Part shown: positions 19,029 through 29,378 of the stretch, piece by piece
Position numbering within the stretch: position 1 is the first letter of the stretch
How the letters are laid out: each line of letters begins with the position of its first letter
Source: Bowmanella denitrificans
Lineage (GTDB): Bacteria; Pseudomonadota; Gammaproteobacteria; Enterobacterales; Alteromonadaceae
Direction: 5' to 3'
Assembly: GCF_002887595.1 (NCBI RefSeq)
Contig: NZ_PEBU01000001.1
Coordinates: 372,001-436,000 of the forward strand
Length of the DNA: 64,000 bases
Notes under the pieces: model-generated
What the model was told of the DNA's origin: nothing
The model's input: the letters and a program-made list of their open reading frames with translations, nothing else
The model's database searches: none
Position numbers and translations under genes: made by a program

Positions 19029-20312
19029 ATGAAAACCGCCTTATCCGCAATTGCCCTGATTTGTCTTAGCAGCGCCGCAGTTGCCGACCAGGTCAGTCAA
19101 CAAGCCACACAACTGGAGCCTCAGGTTATCGAATGGCGCCGTCACTTTCATCAGCATCCAGAGCTGTCTAACCGTGAGTTTGAAACGGCCAAGTATATCG
19201 AAAACTACCTTAAGGGACTGGGTCTGCAGGTACAAAGCGGCGTAGCTCATACCGGCGTGGTGGCCATTCTGGATTCGGGGAAGCCTGGGCCAGTGGTGGC
19301 ATTGCGGGCCGATATGGACGGTTTACCGGTAAAAGAACAAAACGAGCTTCCGTTTCGCTCACAAGCAATAGGCGAATATAACGGTGAAAAAGTTCCGGTA
19401 ATGCATGCCTGTGGTCATGACACTCATATGGCCATGTTAATGGGCGCAGCTAAAATCCTCACCGACATGAAGTCGCAGCTCAGCGGCAAAGTAAAGTTTG
19501 TGTTCCAGCCCGCTGAAGAAGGCGCACCTGTCGGAGAAAAAGGCGGTGCAGAACTCATGGTGGCAGAAGGAGTAATGAAAGGTGTGGATGTCGTATTCGG
19601 CCTGCATATAAGCTCTGACACTGATGTAGGCACGGTAGAATATCGCCACGGCGGCATCATGGCCGCTGTGGATCCTTATAAAATCGTGGTCAAGGGCAAA
19701 CAGGCGCATGGGGCATATCCTTGGTTAAGCGTTGACCCTGTGGTGACCAGCGCACAGATCGTGATGGGGCTGCAGACTATCGTCAGTCGCGAGCTACCTC
19801 TTACCCAGGATGCGGCAGTGATCACCGTGGGTTCTATTCACGGTGGTAACCGTTCCAATATCATCCCCAATCAGGTCGAGCTGGTTGGGACCATCCGTAC
19901 TCTGGATGATGCTATGCGTGAGGACTTGCATGCCGCGGTGCACCGCAAGGCCAAAGGCATTGCCGATAGCATGCGGGCCGAAGCAGAAGTCATTTTACCT
20001 TATGGCGACAGTTATCCAGTAACGTACAACGACCCAACGCTGATGGACAAAATGCTGCCAACTCTGCATCGTACTGCTGGTCAGGGAAAAGTTCAGGAAG
20101 TGAAAGCCGTGACCGGGGCCGAGGACTTCTCATTTTTCCAAAAAGAAGTCCCCGGACTGTATCTGTTTGTTGGTGGAAAGTCGGTGGATTTACCCAAGCA
20201 CCAGGCTCCTGCCCATCACACACCTGAATTCAGAATTGACGAAGCCGGCATGAAACTGGGTGTGGAATTGCTCACTAACCTGACGCTGGACTATATGCAG
20301 CAACGTCAGTAA
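19029..20312 (+). CDS. Exported M20-family amidohydrolase
   Basis: 427-aa M20D metallo-amidohydrolase of the hippurate / N-acyl-amino-acid hydrolase group. Start at 19029 has AGGAG 7 nt upstream; residues 1-19 (MKTALSAIALICLSSAAVA) are a clear signal peptide, so the enzyme is periplasmic or secreted. Metal-site motifs MHACGHDTHM (125-134) and PAEEGAP (161-167), plus GAEDFSFF near the end, are present. Single gene; convergent with gppA. Confidence 0.9.
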   Translation: MKTALSAIALICLSSAAVADQVSQQATQLEPQVIEWRRHFHQHPELSNREFETAKYIENYLKGLGLQVQSGVAHTGVVAILDSGKPGPVVALRADMDGLPVKEQNELPFRSQAIGEYNGEKVPVMHACGHDTHMAMLMGAAKILTDMKSQLSGKVKFVFQPAEEGAPVGEKGGAELMVAEGVMKGVDVVFGLHISSDTDVGTVEYRHGGIMAAVDPYKIVVKGKQAHGAYPWLSVDPVVTSAQIVMGLQTIVSRELPLTQDAAVITVGSIHGGNRSNIIPNQVELVGTIRTLDDAMREDLHAAVHRKAKGIADSMRAEAEVILPYGDSYPVTYNDPTLMDKMLPTLHRTAGQGKVQEVKAVTGAEDFSFFQKEVPGLYLFVGGKSVDLPKHQAPAHHTPEFRIDEAGMKLGVELLTNLTLDYMQQRQ

Positions 20313-20331
20313 CTGCAGACCACCGGGTCGG

Positions 20332-21843
20332 TTAGTGAATTTGCAGTTCCCAACCGGCCCGATGCTGCAACCATTTCTCATTGGCAAGCTCTGCATCCAG
20401 TAAAGGATGTGATTTCAGCCAATTTGCCGGAAATGTCAGTGTCAGGATGTCAGTAGCCAGACTGGTTTTTATCTGCGGTAACAAGTTATCTTTTCTGCGA
20501 ATAGACAGCACATGTGCAATACGCAGCACACGGCACAGAAGCTTAAGAAGCTGTGCCACTTCCTGCTGGAACTGAGCGAAGCTCTGAGGATTAATATCCT
20601 GACGATGGCTGCCAACCAGTTCGCTAATGCACTCCTGCTGAATCTTGGTAAAGCCAGACATACTTAAATGCGACAGGATGTACTTACCGTGGCAGTGACT
20701 GTGTTTGAAATCAATGTGCAGACCTATCTCGTGAAGCCTGGCTGCCGCCAGCAGTATACCTTCGGCATCCAGCTGACAGGCTATTGCGTCCTGCGGCAAT
20801 TGTCGGTACAGGGATAAGGCCGTTTCCGCCACCCTGTGTGCCTGCGCTTCTTCTATCTGGAAACGTTGGGTCAGCGAGTCCAGCGTGCGCTGACGAACAT
20901 CATGGTGGTGAATGTTTTCCAGCATGCCGTAGAGCAGACCTTCCCGCAGTGCCCCGCCCGATATTTGCATCTGTTCAATACCTAACAGCTCGAAAAGCAC
21001 AGTGAGGATACTCAGCCCACTGGCAAATACCGGTTTTCTGGCCTCGGACAGGCCATGAATATGCAAGTCACCCAGACTACCGCAGGCAACACATTGCTGC
21101 ATCAGGTCCTTGAGATAACTTAAACGTATAGTGTCATTGATACCCTGTGCAACCAGAATTTCGGTGATGGCTTGCGGTGTACCCGACGCGCCCAGACACT
21201 GACGCCATTGATGGCAGGTGAAATCCCCGGCAACCCCGCAAAGCAAGTCTCTGGCGGCCTGCTGGGCTAAATCAAAGTTGGCCTGGGTTAACTGACCATT
21301 GGCAAAGTAACGTTCCATAAAGGTCACGCAGCCCATGTCCAGACTCACCAGTTTCTTCGGTGTAAAGTCTTTGCCCAGAATAATCTCGGTACTGGCGCCA
21401 CCAATATCAATCACCAGGCTGTTGCCCTGATTAGCCGAAGTGTAAGCAACGCCAAGATAAATTTGCCGGGCTTCTTCTTCACCACTAATCACATCGATGG
21501 GGTGGCCGAGAATTTGTTCGGCTTTGTGCAGGAACTTTGCGGCGTTACGAGCCAAACGCAGCGTGGCAGTAGCAACCACCCGAATGTTGGCGGCGGGAAT
21601 ATCCTGAAGGCGTTCAGCAAAGGTTTCCAGGCAGCGCCAGCCTCGCTCCATGCTCAGTTCATCGAGCTGCATTTGCGGATCCAACCCAGCGGCAAGGCGA
21701 ACTTTCTGCTTCACTTTACCGACGATATGGATGCAACCATGCACCACCCGGACGACCACCAGATGGAAGCTGTTAGAACCCAGATCCACCGCAGCATAAT
21801 ATTGCTGCGGCTCGGGCATGGCCAGCATGGACTCTCTGCTCAT
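20332..21843 (-). CDS. gppA: Ppx/GppA phosphatase (pppGpp / polyphosphate)
   Basis: 503 aa. The ASKHA phosphate-binding motifs are intact: [10 protein letters not shown] near 19-28, [13 protein letters not shown], and [10 protein letters not shown], followed by the C-terminal HD-like region. The family splits polyphosphate and/or the gamma-phosphate of pppGpp in the stringent response. GppA is chosen over Ppx because the gene sits directly after rhlB in the gppA-rhlB-trxA-rho order known from enterobacteria. Its ATG overlaps the rhlB stop by 4 nt (ATGA). Confidence 0.88.
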   Translation of the reverse strand: MSRESMLAMPEPQQYYAAVDLGSNSFHLVVVRVVHGCIHIVGKVKQKVRLAAGLDPQMQLDELSMERGWRCLETFAERLQDIPAANIRVVATATLRLARNAAKFLHKAEQILGHPIDVISGEEEARQIYLGVAYTSANQGNSLVIDIGGASTEIILGKDFTPKKLVSLDMGCVTFMERYFANGQLTQANFDLAQQAARDLLCGVAGDFTCHQWRQCLGASGTPQAITEILVAQGINDTIRLSYLKDLMQQCVACGSLGDLHIHGLSEARKPVFASGLSILTVLFELLGIEQMQISGGALREGLLYGMLENIHHHDVRQRTLDSLTQRFQIEEAQAHRVAETALSLYRQLPQDAIACQLDAEGILLAAARLHEIGLHIDFKHSHCHGKYILSHLSMSGFTKIQQECISELVGSHRQDINPQSFAQFQQEVAQLLKLLCRVLRIAHVLSIRRKDNLLPQIKTSLATDILTLTFPANWLKSHPLLDAELANEKWLQHRAGWELQIH

Positions 21844-23102
21844 CGGTTTCTTGGACTTCTGCTCCTGGGCTTACCTTTACTGAGATTCTTACCACTTTGC
21901 ATACGTTTTCTGTATTGCTGGCGCGGGGCTTTAACGTCGTCCAGTAACGCGCTGTGGTCATAGTCAGTCACCACAATAGTATGACGAATATATTCCTCAA
22001 TAGCGGGCAGATTCAACGCATATTTTTCACAGGCAAAACTGATGGCATGGCCACTCTTACCCGCCCGGCCGGTACGACCAATTCGGTGCACATAGTCTTC
22101 GGCATCGTCGGGCAGATCGTAATTGAACACATGCGTGACCTTTTCAATGTGCAGGCCCCGGGCCGCCACATCTGTAGCGACTAATACGTCCAATTGGCCC
22201 TTGCTGAATCCGTCCAGAATACGCAGACGTTTATGTTGCGGAACATCGCCGCTAAGCAGTCCCACACGGTGGCCGTCGGCCTGCAGCCAATCAAAGATGT
22301 TTTCACAGCTGTGCTTGGTATTGGCGAATACAATGGCTTTTTCGGGCCATTCTTCTTCCAGCAGAGTTAACAACAACAGCATCTTGTCATCGTTGGAAGG
22401 ATAAAACAGCTCCTCCCTCACCCGACTGGCAGTCATTTGTTCCGGCTCTACCTGCACATGCACAGGACTGTTCATATGTTCATATGCCAGTTCCTGCACG
22501 CGCATGGACAGCGTGGCAGAAAACAACATGCTCAAGCGCTCAGACGGCGCCGGCATACGTCGGAACAGATAGCGAATGTCCTTGATAAAACCAAGGTCAA
22601 ACATACGGTCGGCTTCATCCAGCACGGCCACCTGAATATGCGCCAGACTGAAAATGCCTTGTTTGTAATAATCAATGATTCGCCCGGTGGTACCAATAAT
22701 GATATCCACCCCTTTTTCCAGGCTTTCACGTTGACTCTGGTAACCTTCACCCCCATATATCAAACCCAGGCTGATGCCGGTGTGCTTACTGAGCAGCTCC
22801 GCATCCTTATGGATCTGCACCGCCAGTTCCCTGGTTGGAGCCATAATAATGGCTCTTGGCTGGGCTTTTTCCTGTTGGGGGTGAGTCAGTAGATGATGGA
22901 AAGTCGCGGTCAGAAAGGCGATGGTTTTACCCGTACCTGTCTGTGCCTGGCCCGCCACATCACGCCCCTCCAATAATGGAGGCAGGCTTAATGCCTGAAT
23001 CGGTGTACAATGTTGAAAGTTGGCCGCTGACAATGCCTTAATAACATCAGCATGCATCGGCAGGTCAGAAAAATGTGTTTCAGTTAGATGAGTTGTTTGC
23101 AT
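21840..23102 (-). CDS. rhlB: ATP-dependent RNA helicase RhlB
   Basis: 420-aa DEAD-box helicase, the RNA-degradosome helicase of gammaproteobacteria. Q motif and FQHCTPIQ near 29-36, Walker A AQTGTGKT (53-60), DEAD at 162-165, SAT, and the C-terminal [10 protein letters not shown] box are all present. The C-terminal tail is basic ([19 protein letters not shown]). Divergent from trxA and overlapping gppA by 4 nt, as in the conserved block. Confidence 0.94.
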   Translation of the reverse strand: MQTTHLTETHFSDLPMHADVIKALSAANFQHCTPIQALSLPPLLEGRDVAGQAQTGTGKTIAFLTATFHHLLTHPQQEKAQPRAIIMAPTRELAVQIHKDAELLSKHTGISLGLIYGGEGYQSQRESLEKGVDIIIGTTGRIIDYYKQGIFSLAHIQVAVLDEADRMFDLGFIKDIRYLFRRMPAPSERLSMLFSATLSMRVQELAYEHMNSPVHVQVEPEQMTASRVREELFYPSNDDKMLLLLTLLEEEWPEKAIVFANTKHSCENIFDWLQADGHRVGLLSGDVPQHKRLRILDGFSKGQLDVLVATDVAARGLHIEKVTHVFNYDLPDDAEDYVHRIGRTGRAGKSGHAISFACEKYALNLPAIEEYIRHTIVVTDYDHSALLDDVKAPRQQYRKRMQSGKNLSKGKPRSRSPRNR

Positions 23103-23122
23103 AGCTTATAGCTTATCAGTGC

Positions 23123-23150
23123 TTGCATTAAAAAACAGTTTCTATATAAA
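23123..23150 (+). promoter_or_regulatory. Probable trxA promoter
   Basis: TTGCAT, a 16-nt spacer and TATAAA lie 58 nt before the trxA ATG, between the divergent rhlB and trxA genes. Fits a sigma-70 promoter; assigned by eye only. Confidence 0.45.
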
Positions 23151-23207
23151 TAGCCACAATCGCTTGCCCGGCTTTTTCTGCCGAGGCAGCCAAGTTTGGA
23201 GAAAAGA

Positions 23208-23534
23208 ATGAGCGACAAAATTATCCAGTTGACTGATGACAGTTTTGAGGCAGATGTTATCAACGCCGAAGGTCCTGTACTAGTTGACTTCTGGGCGGAA
23301 TGGTGTGGCCCGTGCAAAATGATCGCGCCAATTCTAAATGAAGTGGCTGACGAATTCGAAGGCAAGTTAACAGTTGCCAAGCTGAATGTCGACCATAATA
23401 CCGAGACTCCACCAAAATATGGTATTCGTGGCATCCCCACTCTGCTGCTTTTTAAAGGTGGAAACGTAGCAGCAACCAAAGTCGGTGCACTTTCTAAGAC
23501 GCAATTAAGCGAATTTTTGAAAGAAAATATCTGA
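23208..23534 (+). CDS. trxA: Thioredoxin 1
   Basis: 108-aa disulfide reductant of the cytoplasm. The active site WCGPCK carries Cys33 and Cys36; the cis-Pro loop [11 protein letters not shown] is present. Start at the ATG 23208, preceded by a GGAG at about 8 nt; an in-frame TTG at 23196 is less likely. It lies between divergent rhlB and downstream rho, as in E. coli, and ends in its own terminator. Confidence 0.97.
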   Translation: MSDKIIQLTDDSFEADVINAEGPVLVDFWAEWCGPCKMIAPILNEVADEFEGKLTVAKLNVDHNTETPPKYGIRGIPTLLLFKGGNVAATKVGALSKTQLSEFLKENI

Positions 23535-23536
23535 TT

Positions 23537-23565
23537 AAAAATGCCCGGCCAAGCCGGGCATTTTT
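23537..23565 (+). terminator. Terminator of trxA
   Basis: An AAAAA run, a TGCCCGGC / GCCGGGCA stem with a CAA loop and a TTTTT run, three nt after the trxA stop. Canonical intrinsic terminator. Confidence 0.9.
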
Positions 23566-23858
23566 AATCATCCTGTAAAAAGCTACCGCGAATGAATAAA
23601 TTAGCAGCGAAAGATTACTAGACGCTGTTAATTTTTGGTGCTAAGTTAGATTTCGTTCTCAGCGTCGAACCCATTCGATTCGAACAAAAGGCTGTCTGGA
23701 ACAGTGTTTATCGCCTGCAGTCGGCCCGCTTGACGGGTGGCGCATGGAGCGCAGAGCTTAATCCCCGCGTCACACCGACGCAATCTGACGTTTACGACCC
23801 TGTTTAAGTCTGAACATACTTGCATTAAGAGCATTTTCAATCATTAAGACCCACCGAT
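23566..23858 (+). other. rho leader region, no gene seen
   Basis: 293 nt between the trxA terminator and the rho ATG. No supported reading frame is visible. A long leader before rho is also found in enterobacteria, where Rho terminates its own transcription there; a similar autoregulatory leader is likely here (inference). The stretch 23790-23858 is relatively A/T-rich with C residues spread through it, as Rho entry sites tend to be. Confidence 0.4.
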
Positions 23859-25124
23859 ATGAACCTAACGGAACTCAAAAATAAACCCGTCAGCGAGCTG
23901 GTAGAACTGGCCGAAAAAATGGGCCTGGAAAACATGGCCCGCGCGCGCAAACAAGACATCATCTTTTCTATCCTCAAAGCCCATGCAAAGAGCGGCGAAG
24001 ACATTTTCGGTGATGGCGTGTTGGAAATACTGCAGGATGGCTTCGGCTTTTTGCGCTCAGCTGATTCCTCTTACCTGGCCGGTCCGGATGACATTTACGT
24101 CTCTCCCAGCCAGATTCGACGTTTTAACTTACGCACCGGTGATTCCATTTCTGGCAAAATCCGACCGCCGAAGGACAGCGAGCGTTATTTCGCTCTGCTG
24201 AAAATCAGCGAAGTCAATTTTGACCGCCCAGAAAATTCCCGCAACAAGATCCTATTCGAAAACCTGACCCCACTGCATGCCAAAGAGCGTTTACGTATGG
24301 AACGCGGCAACGGCAGTACTGAGGACATTACCGCCAGGGTTTTGGATTTAGCCTCACCTATCGGCCGCGGCCAACGTGGTTTGATTGTGGCTCCGCCCAA
24401 AGCCGGTAAGACACTGTTGCTACAAAATATTGCCCAAAGTATCGCCGCCAACTACCCAGAGTGTGTGTTGATGGTGCTGCTGATTGACGAACGTCCGGAA
24501 GAAGTAACGGAGATGCAACGCCTGGTACAAGGTGAAGTGGTTGCATCAACCTTTGATGAACCGGCCAGCCGCCACGTTCAGGTTGCCGAGATGGTGATTG
24601 AAAAAGCCAAGCGCCTGGTCGAGCACAAGAAAGACGTGGTAATTCTGCTGGATTCCATTACCCGTCTGGCCCGTGCCTACAACACTGTAATTCCTTCCTC
24701 TGGCAAGGTATTGACAGGTGGTGTAGACGCCAATGCCCTGCACAAGCCCAAGCGCTTCTTCGGTGCAGCGCGTAATGTGGAAGAAGGCGGCAGTCTGACA
24801 ATTATTGCTACGGCCCTTATCGACACTGGCTCGAAAATGGACGAAGTGATTTATGAAGAGTTCAAAGGAACAGGTAACATGGAGCTGCACCTGAACCGTA
24901 AGATTGCAGAGAAACGTGTGTTCCCGGCCATCGACTTCAATCGTTCAGGCACTCGCCGCGAAGAGCTGCTGACCACTCAGGATGAGCTGCAGAAAATGTG
25001 GATCCTGCGTAAGATTGTTCATGAGATGTCAGAAATTGATGCCATGGAATTCCTGATCGACAAGCTGTCCATGACCAAAACCAACAATGAATTCTTTGAC
25101 GCTATGCGTCGTCAGAAGAGTTAG
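23859..25124 (+). CDS. rho: Transcription termination factor Rho
   Basis: 421-aa hexameric RNA-dependent ATPase that ends transcription. The N-terminal RNA-binding domain carries DGFGFLRS and the [10 protein letters not shown] primary RNA site. Walker A APPKAGKT is at 178-185, Walker [11 protein letters not shown] follows, and the Q-loop/R-loop region [20 protein letters not shown] is intact. Length equals typical short Rho proteins. Only a 51-bp tandem repeat and a terminator separate it from convergent rsd. Confidence 0.98.
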   Translation: MNLTELKNKPVSELVELAEKMGLENMARARKQDIIFSILKAHAKSGEDIFGDGVLEILQDGFGFLRSADSSYLAGPDDIYVSPSQIRRFNLRTGDSISGKIRPPKDSERYFALLKISEVNFDRPENSRNKILFENLTPLHAKERLRMERGNGSTEDITARVLDLASPIGRGQRGLIVAPPKAGKTLLLQNIAQSIAANYPECVLMVLLIDERPEEVTEMQRLVQGEVVASTFDEPASRHVQVAEMVIEKAKRLVEHKKDVVILLDSITRLARAYNTVIPSSGKVLTGGVDANALHKPKRFFGAARNVEEGGSLTIIATALIDTGSKMDEVIYEEFKGTGNMELHLNRKIAEKRVFPAIDFNRSGTRREELLTTQDELQKMWILRKIVHEMSEIDAMEFLIDKLSMTKTNNEFFDAMRRQKS

Positions 25125-25130
25125 CTTTAA

Positions 25131-25242
25131 TCCTGAACATCGCCGTTCCTGTTCATCCATGAACCCACGGCATACCGTTCATCCTGAACATCGCCGTTCC
25201 TGTTCATCCATGAACCCACGGCATACCGTTCATCCTGAACAT
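25131..25242 (+). repeat. Tandem repeat, 51-bp period, 2.2 copies
   Basis: Copy 1 at 25131-25181, copy 2 at 25182-25232 and a 10-bp start of a third copy at 25233-25242; the copies appear identical. Each unit contains the self-complementary GTTCATCCATGAAC, and the junctions form GTTCATCCTGAAC. It lies between the rho stop and its terminator, so it is transcribed as the rho 3' untranslated region. Confidence 0.9.
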
Positions 25243-25269
25243 AAAAGGCGCCTGATTGGCGCCTTTTTT
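25243..25269 (+). terminator. Terminator between convergent rho and rsd
   Basis: AAAAGGCGCC / GGCGCCTTTT stem with a TGATT loop and a six-T run. It overlaps the last two bases of rsd and can act in both directions because the A run gives a U run on the opposite strand. Confidence 0.85.
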
Positions 25270-25732
25270 ATAAATGGTCCTGATACAGGGTGTGGATTAA
25301 GCGGTCCTCTAATTCAAAACGCTCCTCCATTGCCTGACCCAGTTCTGAAAGATGTTTATCGAAGCCCTGCATATCCTGGTCTTCATCAATGTCCGCATAG
25401 CAGTCGTTAAAATTCAGTGCCTGCTCGGTGGTATCAGAAATCTTCGGATACACTTCATCAGCCAGTTGCTTACCCGCGCCATTGGCCTGACTGCCATCGA
25501 CAATCTTGTCATAAAATTCAAAATGACCTGCCGAAACATAATCCATCAACATTTCGCAAAATGTCTCTACGCTTTCCTTGCTGGGCAAGGCTTGTCGACG
25601 CGCATCGAATGGTGGCAAACCTGCCAGTCGGCAATATTCCACCAGCAGTGCCTTACGGGCGTCAATCCAATTGTCAATGGCGTCATGGGCGCCACCCCAT
25701 TTTTGTTCGGCTTGTTCGACTTTATTCAGCAT
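25268..25732 (-). CDS. rsd: Regulator of sigma-70 (Rsd/AlgQ family)
   Basis: 154-aa anti-sigma-70 protein. Start is the ATG at 25732 (MLNKVEQAEQKWGGAHDAID), with GAGGGT upstream; an upstream extension to 25813 is not Rsd-like. The conserved N-terminal helix with WGGAHDAIDNWIDARKALL and the LPPF turn match the family. It binds sigma-70 and helps shift polymerase use in stationary phase. Divergent from nudC-hemE, as in E. coli. Confidence 0.9.
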   Translation of the reverse strand: MLNKVEQAEQKWGGAHDAIDNWIDARKALLVEYCRLAGLPPFDARRQALPSKESVETFCEMLMDYVSAGHFEFYDKIVDGSQANGAGKQLADEVYPKISDTTEQALNFNDCYADIDEDQDMQGFDKHLSELGQAMEERFELEDRLIHTLYQDHL

Positions 25733-25966
25733 AGCTACCCTCTCACACCGGTTGAATACCAGATGAGGTAAATCAGTTGTAAATGCCAGTATATCAAAAT
25801 GCCTCAATTGCAAAAGCGTTTAACCTCTCGGTCAGACCAATGTCGGTATCAATCGCTAAGCTGGTCAACCTTTATAGGTATAGATTTTAAGAAAATTTCC
25901 TTGGCATTCAGTACTTCAGCCCTCATATGTTAAAGTCTGCCGCCTAGCCGATTATCTGAATTGCCT

Positions 25967-26773
25967 ATGAAACACCGTCCCGATATAGATGAACAAGCCT
26001 ACTGGTTGATTTTGTCGCAAGACAAGCTGGTACAATGCAAAGGACAGGCTTGTCTGATAAAGCAAAGCTGGTCAGAGTTATCTTTTATCTCTGCTTATGC
26101 CGACGATGTGGTTAAGGTTGGCGAGTATCGCCAAAGCAACTGCTATATGGTGGATTTGGGGCAGGAAACCCCTGAACATGACGACCTGGAACTTGTTAGT
26201 CTGCGTGCCGCCCTGATGAGTGAGCAGCAAGACGCATTTAATATTCTGGCCCGTGCCTGGCAAGTCGCATTGTTTCTTCGTACCCACAAATATTGCGGGC
26301 AGTGCGGCAGCCAGATGGAAGCCGTCAACTGGGAACTGGCGATGCATTGCCATCGCTGCCAGCACCGCTGTTATCCACGCATTTCTCCTTGCATTATCGT
26401 CGCCATCAGAAAAGGGCAACAAATTTTGTTGGCGCAGGGAGCTCACCACAAAGGAGGCATGTATTCGACCCTGGCTGGCTTCGTGGAAAGTGGAGAAAGT
26501 CTGGAGCAGGCCGTACATCGTGAAGTAATGGAAGAAGTAGGCATAAAAGTTAAGAACCTACGTTATTTTTCCAGCCAGCCCTGGCCCTTCCCCCATTCGC
26601 TAATGGTCGGCTTTTTGGCCGAATGGGATGAAGGTGAGATCCAGGTAGATGGTAAAGAAATTCTGGCGGCTGACTGGTTTGACTTTAATAACCTACCATT
26701 GATACCACCCAGCTTTTCCATTGCTGGTCAATTAATCCAGACTACCATCAATGCGCCTGACCAATCTTTTTGA
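25967..26773 (+). CDS. nudC: NAD+ diphosphatase / RNA deNADding enzyme NudC
   Basis: 268-aa Nudix hydrolase cleaving NAD(H) and removing NAD caps from RNA. Zinc ribbon Cys110, Cys113, Cys128, Cys131; Nudix box GFVESGESLEQAVHREVMEE from 171; and the NudC-specific SQPWPFPHSLM at 203-213. Start at the ATG 25967; a TTG two codons earlier is possible. Followed by hemE in the conserved rsd / nudC / hemE order. Confidence 0.93.
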   Translation: MKHRPDIDEQAYWLILSQDKLVQCKGQACLIKQSWSELSFISAYADDVVKVGEYRQSNCYMVDLGQETPEHDDLELVSLRAALMSEQQDAFNILARAWQVALFLRTHKYCGQCGSQMEAVNWELAMHCHRCQHRCYPRISPCIIVAIRKGQQILLAQGAHHKGGMYSTLAGFVESGESLEQAVHREVMEEVGIKVKNLRYFSSQPWPFPHSLMVGFLAEWDEGEIQVDGKEILAADWFDFNNLPLIPPSFSIAGQLIQTTINAPDQSF

Positions 26774-26810
26774 AGAAGATGTCAACCCGGGCATTCCCCC
26801 ATTGAAAATA

Positions 26811-26839
26811 AAAAAGCCTTACCCCGAAAGGTAAGGCTT
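26811..26839 (+). terminator. Hairpin after nudC
   Basis: AAGCCTTACC / GGTAAGGCTT, a perfect 10-bp stem with a 6-nt loop, 40 nt after nudC and followed by an A/T-rich stretch rather than a pure T run. A probable intrinsic terminator. The rest of the 326-nt nudC-hemE gap shows no gene. Confidence 0.65.
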
Positions 26840-27054
26840 AAATATTTTAGCGTGGAGGTCCCGTGACCGGGCTTCTTTTATTTAGATTTCACTAGCGCAA
26901 CGGTTTTATAGCAAAGAATACCGAAGCAGTGCAAGCTTTCATGCCTCAAATAGGACGAATAACATTTAATTTACAGCTTCAACCTAGAGCGTGGTGGTCT
27001 TTTGAGGCTTTAAATTCAACGCAAGGATTGTCTGATGTATCCATCTCGTATAGC

Positions 27055-27063
27055 TGGTAGAAT
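27055..27063 (+). promoter_or_regulatory. Possible hemE promoter (extended -10)
   Basis: TGGTAGAAT fits an extended -10 element (TGn-TAGAAT) 36 nt before the hemE ATG; no good -35 hexamer is seen at the usual spacing. Confidence 0.4.
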
Positions 27064-27099
27064 GCGCCGGTTTTTAGCGCAGCCGACCAGGAGAACATC

Positions 27100-28167
27100 A
27101 TGCAAGCACTACAGAATGACAGGTATCTAAGGGCCCTGTTAAAGCAGCCCGTGGATATCACGCCTGTGTGGATGATGCGCCAGGCTGGCCGCTACCTGCC
27201 GGAATATCGGGCCACCCGTGCACAGGCTGGCGACTTTATGTCGCTGTGCAAAAATCCTGAACTGGCCTGCGAGGTGACTCTGCAGCCACTCCGTCGCTTT
27301 GACCTGGATGCGGCCATTCTATTTTCAGACATTCTGACCATTCCCGATGCCATGGGCCTGGGCCTGTATTTTGAAACAGGCGAAGGCCCCAAGTTTGAGC
27401 GGCCACTCAGAGATATGGCAGCCATCCAGGCCCTGCCGATTCCCGATCCAGAGGGCGAGCTCGGTTATGTGATGGATGCGGTTCGCACTATTCGCAAGGG
27501 ATTAGCGGGTAAAGTGCCTTTAATAGGCTTCTCCGGTAGCCCCTGGACGTTGGCCACTTATATGGTGGAAGGCGGTTCCACCAAGAGCTTCAGCCTGATC
27601 AAAAAAATGGCTTTTGCTGAACCTGCCGCATTGCATCTGCTGTTGGACAAGCTTGCCGACTCAGTCATTCTGTACCTGAATGCGCAGATAGCCGCTGGTG
27701 CGCAATCGGTAATGGTGTTTGATACCTGGGGCGGCGTCCTGTCACCAAGGGATTATGAAGAGTTTTCGCTGCGTTATATGCACAAAATTGTCGATGGTCT
27801 GACAAGAGAAAACGAAGGGCGCCGGGTGCCCGTCACGCTGTTTACCAAAAACGGTGGCATGTGGTTGGAAGCCATTGCTGCCACTGGCTGTGATGCAGTG
27901 GGGCTGGACTGGACCATCAATATTGCCGACGCCAAGGCCCGAATCGGCGATAAAGTAGCGTTGCAGGGCAATATGGACCCATCCATGCTGTATGCACCTG
28001 CAGACCGAATTGAGCAGGAAGTACAATCTATTCTGGCTGGTTTTGGCCAGGGCGAGGGCCATGTATTTAATCTCGGTCACGGTATTCACCCGGATGTGCC
28101 GCCCGAACACGCCAAGGTATTTGTTGACGCCGTGCACCACTACAGTGCGCAATACCACAAAGCTTAA
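27100..28167 (+). CDS. hemE: Uroporphyrinogen decarboxylase
   Basis: 355-aa haem-pathway enzyme converting uroporphyrinogen III to coproporphyrinogen III. The N-terminal [15 protein letters not shown] (substrate-binding Arg loop), the [14 protein letters not shown] segment, [13 protein letters not shown] and the C-terminal [15 protein letters not shown] are all family signatures. An AGGAG site precedes the ATG at 27100. Confidence 0.97.
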   Translation: MQALQNDRYLRALLKQPVDITPVWMMRQAGRYLPEYRATRAQAGDFMSLCKNPELACEVTLQPLRRFDLDAAILFSDILTIPDAMGLGLYFETGEGPKFERPLRDMAAIQALPIPDPEGELGYVMDAVRTIRKGLAGKVPLIGFSGSPWTLATYMVEGGSTKSFSLIKKMAFAEPAALHLLLDKLADSVILYLNAQIAAGAQSVMVFDTWGGVLSPRDYEEFSLRYMHKIVDGLTRENEGRRVPVTLFTKNGGMWLEAIAATGCDAVGLDWTINIADAKARIGDKVALQGNMDPSMLYAPADRIEQEVQSILAGFGQGEGHVFNLGHGIHPDVPPEHAKVFVDAVHHYSAQYHKA

Positions 28168-28221
28168 AGTTATCAGTTAAATCAGCCACCAGCAGAACTG
28201 ACTGATAACAACAGGCATCTA

Positions 28222-29358
28222 TTACGCGTCTCTGGGCAGACCTTTTTCCACACTACGGATTAACCTGAGGGTCTGCCGGTCTGCTTGCCCCGGCTTTCTT
28301 TGTGCTTGCTGGACCAGCGCCCAATCAATATGTTCCCTGACCAGTTCCGAGGCAGACTCTCTGGCTGCTTGCAGTGAGGCAACAATCTCGTCGGCATAAG
28401 GTGCATTGCCCAACCCCACGGCAATATTGCGTTGCCAGCGCTCAAAGCCAATACGGCGAATAGGCGAGCCTTCGGTATTTTTCAGAAACTTCTGCTCGTC
28501 CCAGGCAAACAGCTCTAATAAGGTTTTACCATGCAACTGCTGGCGGGGATGAAAGTCTGCTTCATCGGTAATTTGCGCATAACGATTCCAGGGGCAAACT
28601 AGCTGGCAATCATCACAACCGTAAATGCGATTACCCAGCAGCGGGCGAAATTCCTCGGGAATCGGGCCTTTCTGCTCAATGGTCAGATAAGAAATACAGC
28701 GCCTGGCATCCACCACATAGGGTTCCACTATGGCACCAGTAGGGCAGATCGTCAGGCAGGCGGTACAACTACCGCAGCCCTCAGCCACCGGACTGTCTAT
28801 CGGCAAAGGCAGGTTAATAAACAATTCGCCCAGAAAAAACCAGGAACCGGCTTCGCGGTTAATGGTCAGAGAATGCTTACCCGTCCAGCCGATACCAGCC
28901 TTTTCCGCCACCGCATGTTCCAAAACAGGTGCCGAGTCGACAAACGGGCGAAAAGCCAGTTCACTGACTTTCTGCTGAATTTGTTCGCCAAACTTTTTCA
29001 GCCGCTGTCTGATCAGTTTATGGTAGTCGCGCCCAAGCGCGTAACGGCTAATGTAGGCCAGCTGACGATTTTTCAGATTGCGGGCAAAGCCGGCATCCGG
29101 CGGCAGGTAATCCATGCGCACGCTGATAACCCGCAAAGTACCAGGCACCAGTTCATGGGGGCGGGCGCGTTTCATGCCGTGTTCTGCCATATATTGCATC
29201 TCACCGTGCATGCCTTTGTCCAACCAGGCTTGCAAATGCCCCTCATGGCGGCTTAAATCCACATCACAAATACCGACCTGCTGAAAACCCAGCGATTTAC
29301 CCAGGTTCTTGATATGCTCGGTCAGGTCAGCTAATAACTTGTCGCAGAGTTCAGCCAT
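28222..29358 (-). CDS. queG: Epoxyqueuosine reductase
   Basis: Cobalamin- and [4Fe-4S]-dependent enzyme of the last step of queuosine tRNA modification. 378 aa. Two ferredoxin-like clusters: Cys195, 198, 201, 205 and Cys221, 248, 251, 255. Asp141 in FRPFVDSAPVLE is the conserved active-site acid. Divergent from nnr with 20 nt between start codons, the arrangement known as yjeS/yjeF in E. coli. Confidence 0.95.
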   Translation of the reverse strand: MAELCDKLLADLTEHIKNLGKSLGFQQVGICDVDLSRHEGHLQAWLDKGMHGEMQYMAEHGMKRARPHELVPGTLRVISVRMDYLPPDAGFARNLKNRQLAYISRYALGRDYHKLIRQRLKKFGEQIQQKVSELAFRPFVDSAPVLEHAVAEKAGIGWTGKHSLTINREAGSWFFLGELFINLPLPIDSPVAEGCGSCTACLTICPTGAIVEPYVVDARRCISYLTIEQKGPIPEEFRPLLGNRIYGCDDCQLVCPWNRYAQITDEADFHPRQQLHGKTLLELFAWDEQKFLKNTEGSPIRRIGFERWQRNIAVGLGNAPYADEIVASLQAARESASELVREHIDWALVQQAQRKPGQADRQTLRLIRSVEKGLPRDA

Positions 29359-29378
29359 TGAATCGATTCACTATCACA

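Noticed and set aside
23646-23840. Minus-strand 64-codon frame in the rho leader
   Set aside because: No ribosome site and no protein-like composition; the region is better explained as the rho leader.
25131-25242. Possible CRISPR array downstream of rho
   Set aside because: The copies are directly adjacent with no spacers and only 2.2 units; it is a plain tandem repeat.
26855-26885. Second hairpin after nudC (GGTC / GACC)
   Set aside because: Only four pairs, no conserved riboswitch features; not reported as a structure.
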